A DNA stretch of 64,000 nt from Parasphingorhabdus halotolerans (GCF_012516475.1 NZ_CP051217.1:806001-870000); one strand, 5' to 3'; shown: positions 9,736 to 18,691, counted from the first letter of the stretch. Numbers and translations: made by a program. Notes: generated from the sequence alone by a model not told the origin.

Positions 9736-10539
9736 ATGGAAAACACAAATACATCCTATGCGGGTCGCAGCGTATCAAGCGGCAAAGTCTATCTTGTCGG
9801 CGCTGGCCCCGGTGATCCTGAACTATTGACGATGAAGGCGGCGCGCTTGCTCAAAACCGCTGATGTCATCGTACATGATGGCTTGGTCAGCACAGATATT
9901 CTAGCACTGGCTCCACAACAAACCCGCAAAATCTCGGTCGCCAAAAAGCGCTCGAAACACAGCGTTTCGCAGGAAGGCATAAATGCCATCCTCATTGCAG
10001 AAGCACGCGCTGGCAAACAGGTTGTGCGGCTAAAGGGCGGAGATCCGTTCATTTTCGGGCGTGGCGGAGAAGAAGCGTCAGATTGCGTCGATGCTGGAAT
10101 AGAAGTTGAAGTCGTGCCCGGCATTAGCGCGGCGCTGGGCTGCGCGGCACAAGCGCGGATGCCGCTCACTCACCGTGATGCATCCAGTGCCGTTACTTTT
10201 GTCGCTGGCCAGTGCAAAGGCCTGTCGGACCAGAACTGGTCTGGCCTGGCTGGAGTCGGACGCACTTTGGTAATTTATATGGGCGTGGCCAATGCCGAGG
10301 CGATTGTTGAAAAACTGATCGCAGATGGCACATCTCCCGCTATTCCTGTCGCCGTGCTGGAGAACGGCACCCGCGAAAATTTCCGCGCCTTGCGCACATT
10401 GCTCACGGATTTGGGCGACATGGTCCAGCGTGAAAACGTCAAAAGCCCCGCGCTTCTAGTTGTCGGGGAAGTCGCGCGGTATGGCGATGCTGAGGACAAG
10501 TTTCTTGAATTTGCTGCAATTGCGGGAGTGTTCGCATGA
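9736..10539 (+). CDS. cobA: Uroporphyrinogen-III C-methyltransferase (SUMT)
   Basis: A 267-residue SAM-dependent enzyme that methylates uroporphyrinogen III twice to precorrin-2, toward siroheme or cobalamin. The SAM-binding start VGAGPGDPELLTMKAARLL is at residues 22-40, and the conserved KGGDPFIFGRGGEE and VVPGISA motifs follow. It is the first gene of the sulfate assimilation operon and overlaps the next gene by ATGA, so its role here is most likely siroheme for the CysI sulfite reductase. There is no CysG-type oxidase/ferrochelatase fusion, so those steps need another protein. Confidence 0.93.
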   Translation: MENTNTSYAGRSVSSGKVYLVGAGPGDPELLTMKAARLLKTADVIVHDGLVSTDILALAPQQTRKISVAKKRSKHSVSQEGINAILIAEARAGKQVVRLKGGDPFIFGRGGEEASDCVDAGIEVEVVPGISAALGCAAQARMPLTHRDASSAVTFVAGQCKGLSDQNWSGLAGVGRTLVIYMGVANAEAIVEKLIADGTSPAIPVAVLENGTRENFRALRTLLTDLGDMVQRENVKSPALLVVGEVARYGDAEDKFLEFAAIAGVFA

Positions 10540-10832
10540 AAATACTAACGGGCAATGATCTCAAAACCGGCGACGTGATCTGGTGGACCGGAAGCGACTG
10601 GTCCCGCCACATCGAAAACGCCGCAGATGCTGGTGAACATGCTGATTCCATTCTTCATCAGGAAGAGTCCGCACGGAGGGTCAACGCCCCTTATATCATC
10701 GATGGCGAACTAACCGGTGATGGCCCTCGTCCTGCCCATATCAAGGACCGTATCCGCGCATTGGGACCAACCGTGCGCCCCGACCTCACATTAAAACCGG
10801 CTGATCCAGAAGCCGGAAACTGGGTAATTTAA
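10536..10832 (+). CDS. DUF2849-family protein of the sulfite reductase operon
   Basis: A 98-residue cytoplasmic protein overlapping cobA by four bases (ATGA) and ending one base before cysI. It carries the small DUF2849 fold (KILTGNDLKTGDVIWW at the N-terminus), a family regularly found between siroheme and sulfite reductase genes in alphaproteobacteria. The function is not established; the position and coupling suggest an accessory role in sulfite reduction. No metal or catalytic motif is evident. Confidence 0.85.
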   Translation: MKILTGNDLKTGDVIWWTGSDWSRHIENAADAGEHADSILHQEESARRVNAPYIIDGELTGDGPRPAHIKDRIRALGPTVRPDLTLKPADPEAGNWVI

Positions 10833-10833
10833 T

Positions 10834-12468
10834 ATGTATCAATATGACCAATATGACCAGAAAATGGTCGACATCCGCGTCGAAGAATTTCGCGATCAGG
10901 TGAAACGCCGCTTGGCTGGCGACATTACCGAAGACCAGTTCAAGCCGCTGCGCCTGATGAACGGGCTTTATCTGCAACTGCACGCTTATATGCTACGCGT
11001 TGCCATCCCTTACGGCACGCTGAGCGGCAAGCAAATGCGGATGCTGGCCCATATCGCGCGCAAATATGACCGTGACTACGGGCATTTCACAACGCGGCAG
11101 AATATCCAGTATAACTGGATCAAGCTGGAGGATGCGCCCGATATCCTCGCTGATCTGGCCAGCGTCGAAATGCATGCGATCCAGACCAGCGGAAATTGCA
11201 TACGCAATATATCTTCGGATCAATTTGCCGGAGCGGCAGCCGATGAAATCGCCGATCCGCGTCCTTGGGCCGAAATCCTGCGGCAATGGTCGAGTTTCCA
11301 CCCCGAATTTTCGTACCTCCCGCGCAAATTCAAGATTGCCGTGATTGCCAGCGATACGGACCGCGCGGCTATGAAGCTGCATGATATTGGCATCCAGTTG
11401 GTCCACAATGATGCTGGCGAACTCGGCGCGAAATTCTTTGTTGGTGGCGGTATGGGCCGCACACCCATGATTGCACCGGAAATTCGCGACTTTGTACCAG
11501 CGGACGAGCTGATCAGCTATGCAGAAGCCTGTCTGCGGGTTTATAACCGCTACGGGCGGCGCGATAACAAATATAAAGCGCGGATCAAAATCCTCGTCCA
11601 CGAACTCGGCAAAGACGAATATACGCGCCAGGTCGAAGAAGAATTTGCGCATATGAAGACGCTCGGCCTCAACCCGCCGGTTGAAGAGCTAGAGCGGATA
11701 AGCGCTTATTTTGCTGATCCTGCGTTTGAGACGGACGATCGCGATGATCTTGATCTGTCTGATCCTGATTTCGCGCTCTGGGTCGATCAAAACACCCATC
11801 CGCACAAACAATCCGGTTATGCGATTGCAACAATCAGCTTGAAACCGCGCGGCGGTATTCCTGGTGATGCCTCGTCTGCGCAAATCGACCTGATGGCCGA
11901 CCTTGCCGAGCAATATAGTTTTGACGAACTGCGCGTCACGCACAGCCAGAATATCGTGCTGCCGCATATCAGGAAAAGCGATCTCTATGCGCTCTGGCAA
12001 AAGCTCGACGAAGCCGGTCTCGCGCCAGCCAATCTGGATCTGATAACTGACAGCATCGCCTGCCCCGGTCTGGATTATTGCAGTCTCGCCAACGCGCGTT
12101 CCATCCCCCTCGCCCAGAAAATCAGCGAACGCTTTGCTGATCTCGGCCGCCAGCGGGAACTCGGCGAGTTGAAGCTAAAAATCTCCGGCTGCATCAATGC
12201 CTGCGGCCACCATCATGCCGGCCATATCGGTATATTGGGCGTGGACCGCAAAGGCACGGAAAATTATCAATTGCTGCTCGGCGGCAGCTCGGCGGAGGAT
12301 ACCAGTCTCGCCAAAATTACCGGACCGGGCTTCACCGAAGACGGCGTTATCGACGCGATTGAGACCGTAACCGATCTCTATTTGAAAGAACGCGCAGAGG
12401 GCGAGCGTTTCATCGACACCTATCGCCGTGTCGGCATGGAACGGTTCAAGGAGGCTATCTATGGTTGA
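10834..12468 (+). CDS. cysI: Sulfite reductase hemoprotein subunit (nitrite/sulfite reductase family)
   Basis: A 544-residue siroheme and [4Fe-4S] enzyme reducing sulfite to sulfide by six electrons. The two ferredoxin-like half domains are present, and the cluster cysteines are seen as ACPGLDYC near residues 409-416 and SGCINACGHHH near residues 451-461 (C-x5-C and C-x3-C). The DNKYKARIK segment near residue 245 is part of the anion site region. It sits inside cobA-DUF2849-cysI-DUF934-cysH. No cysJ flavoprotein adjoins it, so ferredoxin or another donor is likely. Confidence 0.93.
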   Translation: MYQYDQYDQKMVDIRVEEFRDQVKRRLAGDITEDQFKPLRLMNGLYLQLHAYMLRVAIPYGTLSGKQMRMLAHIARKYDRDYGHFTTRQNIQYNWIKLEDAPDILADLASVEMHAIQTSGNCIRNISSDQFAGAAADEIADPRPWAEILRQWSSFHPEFSYLPRKFKIAVIASDTDRAAMKLHDIGIQLVHNDAGELGAKFFVGGGMGRTPMIAPEIRDFVPADELISYAEACLRVYNRYGRRDNKYKARIKILVHELGKDEYTRQVEEEFAHMKTLGLNPPVEELERISAYFADPAFETDDRDDLDLSDPDFALWVDQNTHPHKQSGYAIATISLKPRGGIPGDASSAQIDLMADLAEQYSFDELRVTHSQNIVLPHIRKSDLYALWQKLDEAGLAPANLDLITDSIACPGLDYCSLANARSIPLAQKISERFADLGRQRELGELKLKISGCINACGHHHAGHIGILGVDRKGTENYQLLLGGSSAEDTSLAKITGPGFTEDGVIDAIETVTDLYLKERAEGERFIDTYRRVGMERFKEAIYG

Positions 12469-12483
12469 GTTTATCCTGCACCC

Positions 12484-12552
12484 ACTCGTCCTGAGCCGGT
12501 CGAAGGATCCGGCAGTTTTGCAACAATGCTTCGACAAGCTAAGCATGAACGG
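12484..12552. repeat. REP-like imperfect inverted repeat
   Basis: Two arms of about 25 bp face each other: the left arm at 12484-12508 contains CGTCCTGAG and GGTCGAAGGAT, the right arm at 12526-12552 contains ATGCTTCGACAAGCTAAGCAT. They pair with a few mismatches around a short AT-rich loop. Translated on the minus strand the arms give the typical spurious peptides MLSLSKH and SFDRLRTSG, known to me from intergenic palindromes in sphingomonads. It lies between the cysI stop and the DUF934 start and could form a hairpin in the operon mRNA. Confidence 0.75.
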
Positions 12553-12561
12553 AATTCTCTC

Positions 12562-12987
12562 ATGACCGACCCAATCCGTTTCCGCGAAGATGAAGCGCAT
12601 GAAGAGCCAGCCGTATCGCTCGATGCTTTTCTCGATCAATCTAACGCCACCGCTGTCCGCGTTGAAGCGGGCGAAGACGCGCGCGCGCTCTTGCCCTTCC
12701 TGGACCGGCTGGCGCTGATCGAAGTTGATTTTCCCGCATTCGGCGATGGCCGGGGCTATTCCGCCGCGCAGATTTTGCGCGAAAATGGTTATAAGGGCGA
12801 ATTGCGGGCGAGCGGCGACGTGCTGGTTGACCAGATCGCCTATATGAAGCGCTGCGGCTTTGATGCCTTTGCCCCCGACGCGCCAATTAACCGCCAGGTG
12901 ATGGAAGCATCACTCGCGCTTTATGACGATGTATATCAAGGAACTAGCGATGGACGTACACCAATTTGGGCGAAACGTCATGGGTGA
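12562..12987 (+). CDS. DUF934-family protein (oxidoreductase accessory)
   Basis: About 141 residues from MTDPIRF at 12562; an in-frame ATG at 12526 lies inside the REP-like arm and is rejected. The conserved C-terminal half includes LIEVDFPAFGDGRGYSAAQ and GDVLVDQIAYMKRCGFDAF, diagnostic of DUF934, a family found with cysI and cysH in proteobacteria. It is thought to support sulfite reduction, but no reaction is established. Its end overlaps the start region of cysH, in keeping with one operon. The start has no good ribosome site, perhaps because the inserted palindrome replaced it. Confidence 0.85.
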   Translation: MTDPIRFREDEAHEEPAVSLDAFLDQSNATAVRVEAGEDARALLPFLDRLALIEVDFPAFGDGRGYSAAQILRENGYKGELRASGDVLVDQIAYMKRCGFDAFAPDAPINRQVMEASLALYDDVYQGTSDGRTPIWAKRHG

Positions 12988-13762
12988 AGCTGCTCGCAAA
13001 ATTGACGTGATCGATACGCGCCCTGCCTATACGCAGGCGGATGCCGACGCGCTTAACACCCGGTTTGAAGGCGTTGATACGGTCGCGATGCTTACTGCTC
13101 TATTTGACGAACGCCAGCTTGGTGAAGTCGCCGTGGTATCATCCTTTGGCACCGAAAGCGCAGTGTTGTTGCATCTGGTTGCGAGCGTTGATCCGACCAT
13201 ACCGGTGACGTTTGTTGATACGCTCAAGATGTTTCCCGAGACGCTGGACTATCGCGACACTTTGATCCGTCAGCTTGGCATCAAGAACGCCAATGTGGTT
13301 CAGCCCAAGCCAGAAGTGCTCGCGGAAAAAGACGAAAACGGCCTGCGCTGGTCGTTTGATCCCGATGGCTGCTGCGAAATCCGCAAGGTGGAACCGCTCG
13401 CCCGCGCCAAATCCGGTCTCGATAGCTGGATTTCAGGTCGCAAGGCTTTTCAGTCAGTCACGCGAAACAATATCCCACGCTTCGAAATTGACGACGGGCG
13501 CTTGAAAATCAATCCCCTCGGCGATTGGGTGAAGGATGATCTTGAAGCCTATTTCGCAGAGCATGATCTGCCGCGTCACCCACTGGAAGCCCAAGGCTAT
13601 CTATCCGTCGGCTGCGCGCCCTGCACGTCCAAGGTGTTACCCGGAGAAGACCCAAGAGCCGGGCGCTGGCGCGGCTGGGACAAGACGGAATGCGGTATTC
13701 ACGAGGACGTGACACCATTGCCGGGTAAGGGTGATGATGGAGCGAATGATCCGATATTTTAG
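12950..13762 (+). CDS. cysH: Assimilatory adenylyl-sulfate reductase (iron-sulfur CysH type)
   Basis: About 270 residues; it reduces APS (or PAPS) to sulfite with thioredoxin. The PP-loop-like SSFGTESAVLLH is near residue 54. The cluster ligands CC (in DGCCEIRK) and CxxC (in GCAPC) are present; this CC...CxxC pattern marks iron-sulfur APS reductases rather than PAPS reductases. The catalytic Cys is in the C-terminal ECGIHE. The start at 12950 is chosen for its AAGGA site; ATGs at 12923 and 12980 are alternatives, all overlapping the end of DUF934. It is the last gene of the operon. Confidence 0.92.
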   Translation: MDVHQFGRNVMGEAARKIDVIDTRPAYTQADADALNTRFEGVDTVAMLTALFDERQLGEVAVVSSFGTESAVLLHLVASVDPTIPVTFVDTLKMFPETLDYRDTLIRQLGIKNANVVQPKPEVLAEKDENGLRWSFDPDGCCEIRKVEPLARAKSGLDSWISGRKAFQSVTRNNIPRFEIDDGRLKINPLGDWVKDDLEAYFAEHDLPRHPLEAQGYLSVGCAPCTSKVLPGEDPRAGRWRGWDKTECGIHEDVTPLPGKGDDGANDPIF

Positions 13763-13798
13763 GGTTTGGTTTCGTTGTCACAAATGTCTGTATTGTCC

Positions 13799-13958
13799 CG
13801 ATTGTGTTGAAAAACTCCACAACCGATTTTCGTCAGCAACATTTGACCTTGAATAAAGTGACGAGCGCAACAATGATTCACGCGATCAAGCGATGATGAA
13901 TCAATATTGCTGAAATTGATCGCCAGTCCTGCCAACCCCGAGTTTTTCAACACAATCG
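13799..13958. repeat. MITE-like element with 19-bp perfect inverted termini
   Basis: The segment begins with CGATTGTGTTGAAAAACTC (13799-13817) and ends with its exact reverse complement (13940-13958). Inside is a second inverted repeat of 14 bp with two mismatches (13867-13880 and 13897-13910). No protein is encoded. The TTGAAAAACTC terminus resembles ends of several DDE-type insertion sequences, so a non-autonomous element (MITE) is likely; the folded RNA could also end transcription for the convergent cysH and dnaB. No clear target duplication was found. Confidence 0.65.
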
Positions 13959-13980
13959 CGCCCAAAACGGGCACCCTACC

Positions 13981-15480
13981 TCAATACCCTTCCGGCGCAT
14001 CTCCGTACGCCAGATCGCCAAATTTGGTAAACTCGCTCTGGAAGCTCAGCTGGATATTGCCGGTCGAACCCTGCCGGTTTTTCGCGACGATCACGGTCGC
14101 CTTGCCGACCTTGCTCTGGTGATCGGTCTCCCACGCGAGATATTTCGCTTTCTGCTCTTCGGTCGAGTTTTCGTCCGGATCATCAGGCTTCACCGCGAGA
14201 TGATAATATTCATCGCGAAAAATGAACATTACGATATCGGCATCCTGCTCAATCGAACCGGATTCGCGCAAATCCGATAGCTGCGGACGTTTGTCCTCGC
14301 GGCTTTCCACCGCACGGCTCAGCTGGGATAGCGCGACCACCGGGCAATTCAGTTCCTTCGCCAGCGTTTTCAGGCCACGGCTGATCTCCGAAATCTCGTT
14401 GACGCGGTTGTCGTTGGCGCGGCCGGAGCCTTGCAGCAACTGGAGATAATCGACCACAATCAGGCCGATATCATTGCGCCGCTGCAACCGCCGCGCGCGG
14501 GTTCGCAGGGCCGCAATGGTGAGCGCAGGCGTGTCATCAATATAGAGTGGCAGATCCTGCAATTCCCGCGAGGCCAGCGCGAGCCGGTGCATTTCATCGC
14601 GGCTGATGCTCCCCATCCGCAGCTTTTCAGAACTAATCTCGGCATTCTCCGAAAGAATACGCGTCGCCAGCTGATCGGCGGACATCTCGAGACTGAAAAA
14701 CGCCGTCCTCGCACCCAGACTATCTTCCGGTGCAATGCCATCAGCAATATCGCGCATGTAACGGCTGGCCGCGTTAAACGCGATATTGGTCGCCAGCGAG
14801 GTTTTACCCATGCCGGGACGTCCCGCCAATATCAGCAAATCCGACTTGTGCAGACCGCCCATTTTGGCGTTGAGGTCCGTCAGACCGGTTGTGATGCCGG
14901 AAACCTTGCCGCCGCTGTTAAACGCCCGTTCGACATTGTTCAGCGCTTCCGTCGATGCCATCAGGAACGACTTCACGCCGCCTTCCTGCGCATCGCCTTC
15001 CGACACGCGGTACAGCGCCGTTTCGGCTTCCTCGATCTGTTCTTTGGGATCAACGCTCTCGCTGGTATCCAGCGCGCTATCAACCAAAGTGCGCCCCACG
15101 CTCACCAGTTCGCGTAACAGCGCGAGATCATAAATCTGGTTGGCAAAATCACGCGCACCGATCAGCCCTGCCCCGTCGCCGGTCAGCTTGGCGAGATAAG
15201 ACGGCCCGCCGAGGACCTTCATCGCTTCGTCCGCTTCAAAATAGGGTTTCAGCGTAACCGGAGTCGCGACCATATTGCGATCCAGTAGTTTGAGCGCCTG
15301 CTCATAGATGCGGCCGTGCAATGGTTCATAGAAATGTTCCGGTCGCAGTCTGATCTGCACGTCTTCCGCCACGCGGTTGTCGATCAGCAGCGCACCAAGA
15401 AACGTTGCCTCGGCCTCGACATTGCGCGGCAGGCGCTGTTCACCATCTTCATCATTATCGAAACGCATCAATTGGGCCAT
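13981..15480 (-). CDS. dnaB: Replicative DNA helicase DnaB
   Basis: A 499-residue hexameric 5'-3' helicase of the replication fork. The N-terminal DnaG-interacting domain begins around LPRNVEAEATFLGALL, and the RecA-like C-terminal domain has Walker A GRPGMGKTS near residue 217 and Walker B IGLIVVDYLQLL. Arg finger and H4 regions (SREDKRPQLSDLRESGSIEQDAD) are conserved, with no intein. The length is normal. It faces cysH across the MITE-like segment and is divergent from the UPF0262 gene. Confidence 0.97.
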   Translation of the reverse strand: MAQLMRFDNDEDGEQRLPRNVEAEATFLGALLIDNRVAEDVQIRLRPEHFYEPLHGRIYEQALKLLDRNMVATPVTLKPYFEADEAMKVLGGPSYLAKLTGDGAGLIGARDFANQIYDLALLRELVSVGRTLVDSALDTSESVDPKEQIEEAETALYRVSEGDAQEGGVKSFLMASTEALNNVERAFNSGGKVSGITTGLTDLNAKMGGLHKSDLLILAGRPGMGKTSLATNIAFNAASRYMRDIADGIAPEDSLGARTAFFSLEMSADQLATRILSENAEISSEKLRMGSISRDEMHRLALASRELQDLPLYIDDTPALTIAALRTRARRLQRRNDIGLIVVDYLQLLQGSGRANDNRVNEISEISRGLKTLAKELNCPVVALSQLSRAVESREDKRPQLSDLRESGSIEQDADIVMFIFRDEYYHLAVKPDDPDENSTEEQKAKYLAWETDHQSKVGKATVIVAKNRQGSTGNIQLSFQSEFTKFGDLAYGDAPEGY

Positions 15481-15635
15481 GCAGTCCTAATGGCATCATC
15501 TCGTGATTCTCGGCAAGAGCTTAGAGGTAAAATTTCAAATCAGGCGGGGAGTGATCTGTGGATGAGCGTTGATAACAATTGCTGCACTGCAAAAACTCTT
15601 GTCGAAACGCACCTAGTCCGGCAACAGAGCCTTTC

Positions 15636-16117
15636 ATGACCGATCCGCGCATCATAGAAGTCGATCTCGACGAAGCGACCATCATCTGGCGCAATGCCGA
15701 TATTGAACAGGAGCGCCGGATTGCGATTTTTGATCTGATTGAGGAAAATCATTTCAAGCCGCTGCGTGAGCATGATGATGGTTACGCAGGGCCATATAAA
15801 TTGAAACTAAGCGTGCAGGAAGGTCGGCTGGTCATCTCTATCGCGCGCGAAAATGATGAACCTCTAGAGACACTGATTTTGGCACTGGGCCGCTTCCGCA
15901 GGCCGGTGCGGGACTATTTTGCGATCTGCGACAGCTATTATCAGGCCATCCGCAAGGCTTCTGCGCAAGAGATTGAAACCATCGATATGGCGCGGCGCGG
16001 TGTGCATGATCAGGGGCGGAACTGTTACAGGAACGTCTGGAAGGTAAAATCGATGTCGATTTCAAAACCGCCCGTCGCCTCTTCACATTAATCTGTGTAT
16101 TACATATCAAAAGTTGA
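15636..16117 (+). CDS. UPF0262 family protein, apparently frameshifted near its end
   Basis: The start is ATG at 15636 ([15 protein letters not shown]). The conserved core [21 protein letters not shown] and [10 protein letters not shown] match UPF0262, a small alphaproteobacterial family of unknown role. After HDQG the frame departs to a wrong tail ending at 16091. In the next frame the expected ending ([21 protein letters not shown] to LICVLHIKS) continues to a TGA at 16115-16117. One G missing from the run at 16013-16016 explains this and would restore about 160 residues, the family length. Sequencing error or recent mutation are both possible. Confidence 0.85.
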
Positions 16118-16166
16118 TCGATTCCCCCGTCGAGTAACGCACTTAGTATAGTAGCAGGGAATTTGG

Positions 16167-16859
16167 GTGGCACACCGGGACTATAAGAAAACAGCGATAC
16201 GCTTTGGGCTAATCACCCTAGCGCTGCTGATCATTGCATTGGTTTTGCGCAACATTGCTGTCGGTTGGGCACCCCCGCGCGATCAATATCCGGTGCAGGG
16301 TATTTCAGTCTCGCAAAGCAATGGCGATATTGTCTGGCATATAGCCGGTGCGACCGGTGTTGATTTCGCCTATATCACGGCGACCAGGGGCGCCGATGTG
16401 CGTGACGCCAATTTCGCGGCGAATATGAAGGGCGCGCGGGAAGCGGGCATACGATTTGGCGCGCTGCACGAATATTCCTTGTGCAAACTGGCCAGCGACC
16501 AGGCCACGCTGTTTGTCACCACCGTGCCAAGGGCCGAGAATATCCTGCCACCTGCCGTCAGGCTGGCTTTTGGGGATGATTGCAACGAACAGCCGGGCCG
16601 GGCGCTGGTGCTGAGCGAACTTAACACATTCCTTAATCAGATTGAGGCCCATAGCGGCAAGACCGCAATTATCGCGGTGTCACCCGATTTCGAGGAACTC
16701 TATGATCTGGGAAGCGGCATCAATCGTACCTTGTGGCTGGAAGGCAATTTCTTCCCGCCGGATTATGCGACCAAACCGTGGGTGATGTGGCGCGCCTCCG
16801 ACATGCGGCGGGTCAGCGGCGTTGACGGGCCAGTGAACTGGAATGTTGTGCGACCCTAA
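16167..16859 (+). CDS. GH25 (lysozyme-like) fold protein with degenerate active site
   Basis: A 230-residue membrane-anchored protein: one hydrophobic helix at about residues 12-32, then a periplasmic GH25 domain. The fold is recognised from VDFAYITATRGAD, NMKGAREAGIRFGALHEYSLC and PWVMWRASDMRRVSGVDGPVNWNVV. GH25 muramidases normally have an Asp in the first strand (GIDVS), Glu in KATEG and a DxE pair; here these read GISVS, TATRG and VRLAF, so the acidic residues appear lost. It may bind rather than cut peptidoglycan. The start is GTG at 16167. Confidence 0.8.
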   Translation: MAHRDYKKTAIRFGLITLALLIIALVLRNIAVGWAPPRDQYPVQGISVSQSNGDIVWHIAGATGVDFAYITATRGADVRDANFAANMKGAREAGIRFGALHEYSLCKLASDQATLFVTTVPRAENILPPAVRLAFGDDCNEQPGRALVLSELNTFLNQIEAHSGKTAIIAVSPDFEELYDLGSGINRTLWLEGNFFPPDYATKPWVMWRASDMRRVSGVDGPVNWNVVRP

Positions 16860-16900
16860 GCGCACTTGCCTGACTTTCAAAACAACTTAAGACAGTTTTT

Positions 16901-17455
16901 ATGAGCATACTTTCAGATAAATGGATTCGCGAAAGCGCCCAGTCGACCGGCATGATAGAGCCTTTTGTCGAGGCGCAAAAACGTGATGGCTGCATCAGCT
17001 ACGGACTTTCCTCTTATGGCTATGACGCCCGGGTTTCCGATGAATTCAAGATATTCACCAACGTCAACAGCGCGGTGGTTGACCCGAAAAAATTTGATTC
17101 CAACAGTCTGGTCGACCGCAAGACCGACTGCTGCATCATTCCGCCGAACAGCTTCGCCCTTGCCCGCACGGTGGAATATTTCCGCATTCCGCGCGATGTG
17201 CTGGTGATCTGTCTCGGCAAATCCACCTATGCGCGGTGCGGGATCATCGTGAATGTGACGCCGCTGGAACCCGGTTGGGAAGGTCATGTCACGCTCGAAT
17301 TTTCCAACACCACACCCCTGCCCGCCAAAATCTACGCCAACGAGGGAGCCTGTCAGTTTCTGTTCCTCAAGGGCAACGAACCCTGCGAGACCAGCTACGC
17401 GGACCGCGCTGGCAAATATATGGGGCAAAAGGGTGTGACTCTACCCAAACTCTAG
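16901..17455 (+). CDS. dcd: dCTP deaminase
   Basis: A 184-residue trimeric enzyme that deaminates dCTP to dUTP for thymidylate synthesis. The diagnostic motifs are [10 protein letters not shown] near residue 38, the substrate loop [11 protein letters not shown], and the catalytic Glu region [17 protein letters not shown]. The length is usual for the monofunctional enzyme. The start is ATG at 16901. It stands 41 bp after the GH25 gene on the same strand and may share a transcript with it. Confidence 0.96.
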   Translation: MSILSDKWIRESAQSTGMIEPFVEAQKRDGCISYGLSSYGYDARVSDEFKIFTNVNSAVVDPKKFDSNSLVDRKTDCCIIPPNSFALARTVEYFRIPRDVLVICLGKSTYARCGIIVNVTPLEPGWEGHVTLEFSNTTPLPAKIYANEGACQFLFLKGNEPCETSYADRAGKYMGQKGVTLPKL

Positions 17456-17509
17456 GCCATAAGCAGGCATTAATTGATATTATAACCAGACCAACAAGGA
17501 GCATCCCCT

Positions 17510-18691
17510 ATGTCCGACGCACGCGAATTTGATGTCATTATTTATGGCGCAACGGGCTATACAGGTCGTCTTGTCGCCGAATATATGGCGAACGAATACG
17601 GTGTGGGAGGCGACGCGCCGAAATGGGCGATGGCCGGACGCTCTATCGATAAATTGGAAGAAGTGCGCGACCTTATCGGCGCGCCGAAAGAAACACCTTT
17701 GGTTGTTGCAGATTCCGATGATGCCGCCTCAATCGACATGATGGCCAGTCGCGCCAAGGTGATCTGCACGACCGTTGGCCCCTATCAGCTATATGGTGAC
17801 GAAGTCGTTGCAGCTTGCGTGAAAAACGGTACCCATTATGTTGATCTATGCGGCGAACCCGGCTGGATGCGTGCAAAAATTGACGAGCATCAGGCAGCGG
17901 CCGAAAAATCAGGCGCGCAGATTTGTTTCTCTTGCGGCTTCGATTCCATCCCGTTCGATCTTGGCGTGCTGATGCTGCAAAAAGATATGAAGAAGCGCTA
18001 CGGCAAGCCAGCGAGCCGCGTCAAATGCCGTGTGCGGGCGATGCAAGGCACATTCTCGGGCGGCACTGCAGCCAGTCTCAAGGAAACCATGAAGGCGATC
18101 GCGAAAAACCCGTCGCTGGTAAAAATCCTCGCCAGCAGCTTTGGTCTGACGCCGGGATTTGAAGGACCGGATCAACCCAATATGCTGATTCCCAAGCATG
18201 ACAGCACCATCGACAGCTGGGTTGCTCCGTTCATCATGGCACCGATCAATACGAAGAACGTCCATCGCACAAACTTTTTGGCTGATTTCCCGTATGGCGA
18301 AGATTTCCGCTATGATGAAATGGTCGTCACCAGCGCGGGGGATCTCGGCAAGCAAGCTGCAGAAATGATGGCCAAGGCCAATCCCTTGGGCGGCGATGAT
18401 GCTCCGAAACCGGGCGAAGGGCCAACCAAAGAAGAACGCGAAAACGGCTTTTATGACGTTTTGTTTCTTGGCAAAACCGATGATGGTGAAACCGGCAGCC
18501 TCTGCGTCAAGGGTGACAAAGACCCCGGCTATGGCTCGACCTCCAAGATGATTGCGGAAGCCGCGCTTTGTCTCGCACAGGACAAAATCAAGCATGGTGG
18601 CGGTGTTTGGACACCAGGCGCGTTAATGGGCAAGAAACTGGTAAAGCGGCTGGAAGCCAAGGCCGGTCTCAGCTTTACGGTTGAAAGTTAA
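17510..18691 (+). CDS. Saccharopine dehydrogenase-like / trans-acting enoyl reductase family protein
   Basis: A 393-residue NAD(P)-binding protein. The Rossmann motif YGATGYTGRLVAEYM is at residues 12-26, and the family block CTTVGPYQLYGDEVVAACVKNGTHYVDLCGE follows, then FDSIPFDLG. The family covers mycobacterial trans-acting enoyl reductases and eukaryotic SCCPDH; lysine biosynthesis is unlikely. No membrane segments are clear. The start is supported by AAGGAG eight bases upstream. The substrate is not known; a lipid-related reduction is the usual guess. Confidence 0.87.
   Translation: MSDAREFDVIIYGATGYTGRLVAEYMANEYGVGGDAPKWAMAGRSIDKLEEVRDLIGAPKETPLVVADSDDAASIDMMASRAKVICTTVGPYQLYGDEVVAACVKNGTHYVDLCGEPGWMRAKIDEHQAAAEKSGAQICFSCGFDSIPFDLGVLMLQKDMKKRYGKPASRVKCRVRAMQGTFSGGTAASLKETMKAIAKNPSLVKILASSFGLTPGFEGPDQPNMLIPKHDSTIDSWVAPFIMAPINTKNVHRTNFLADFPYGEDFRYDEMVVTSAGDLGKQAAEMMAKANPLGGDDAPKPGEGPTKEERENGFYDVLFLGKTDDGETGSLCVKGDKDPGYGSTSKMIAEAALCLAQDKIKHGGGVWTPGALMGKKLVKRLEAKAGLSFTVES

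Noticed and set aside
12175..12639. A 154-codon minus-strand frame over cysI and the REP-like element
   Set aside because: Its middle (MLSLSKH, SFDRLRTSG) is the well known translation of the palindrome, and the rest is the shadow of cysI.
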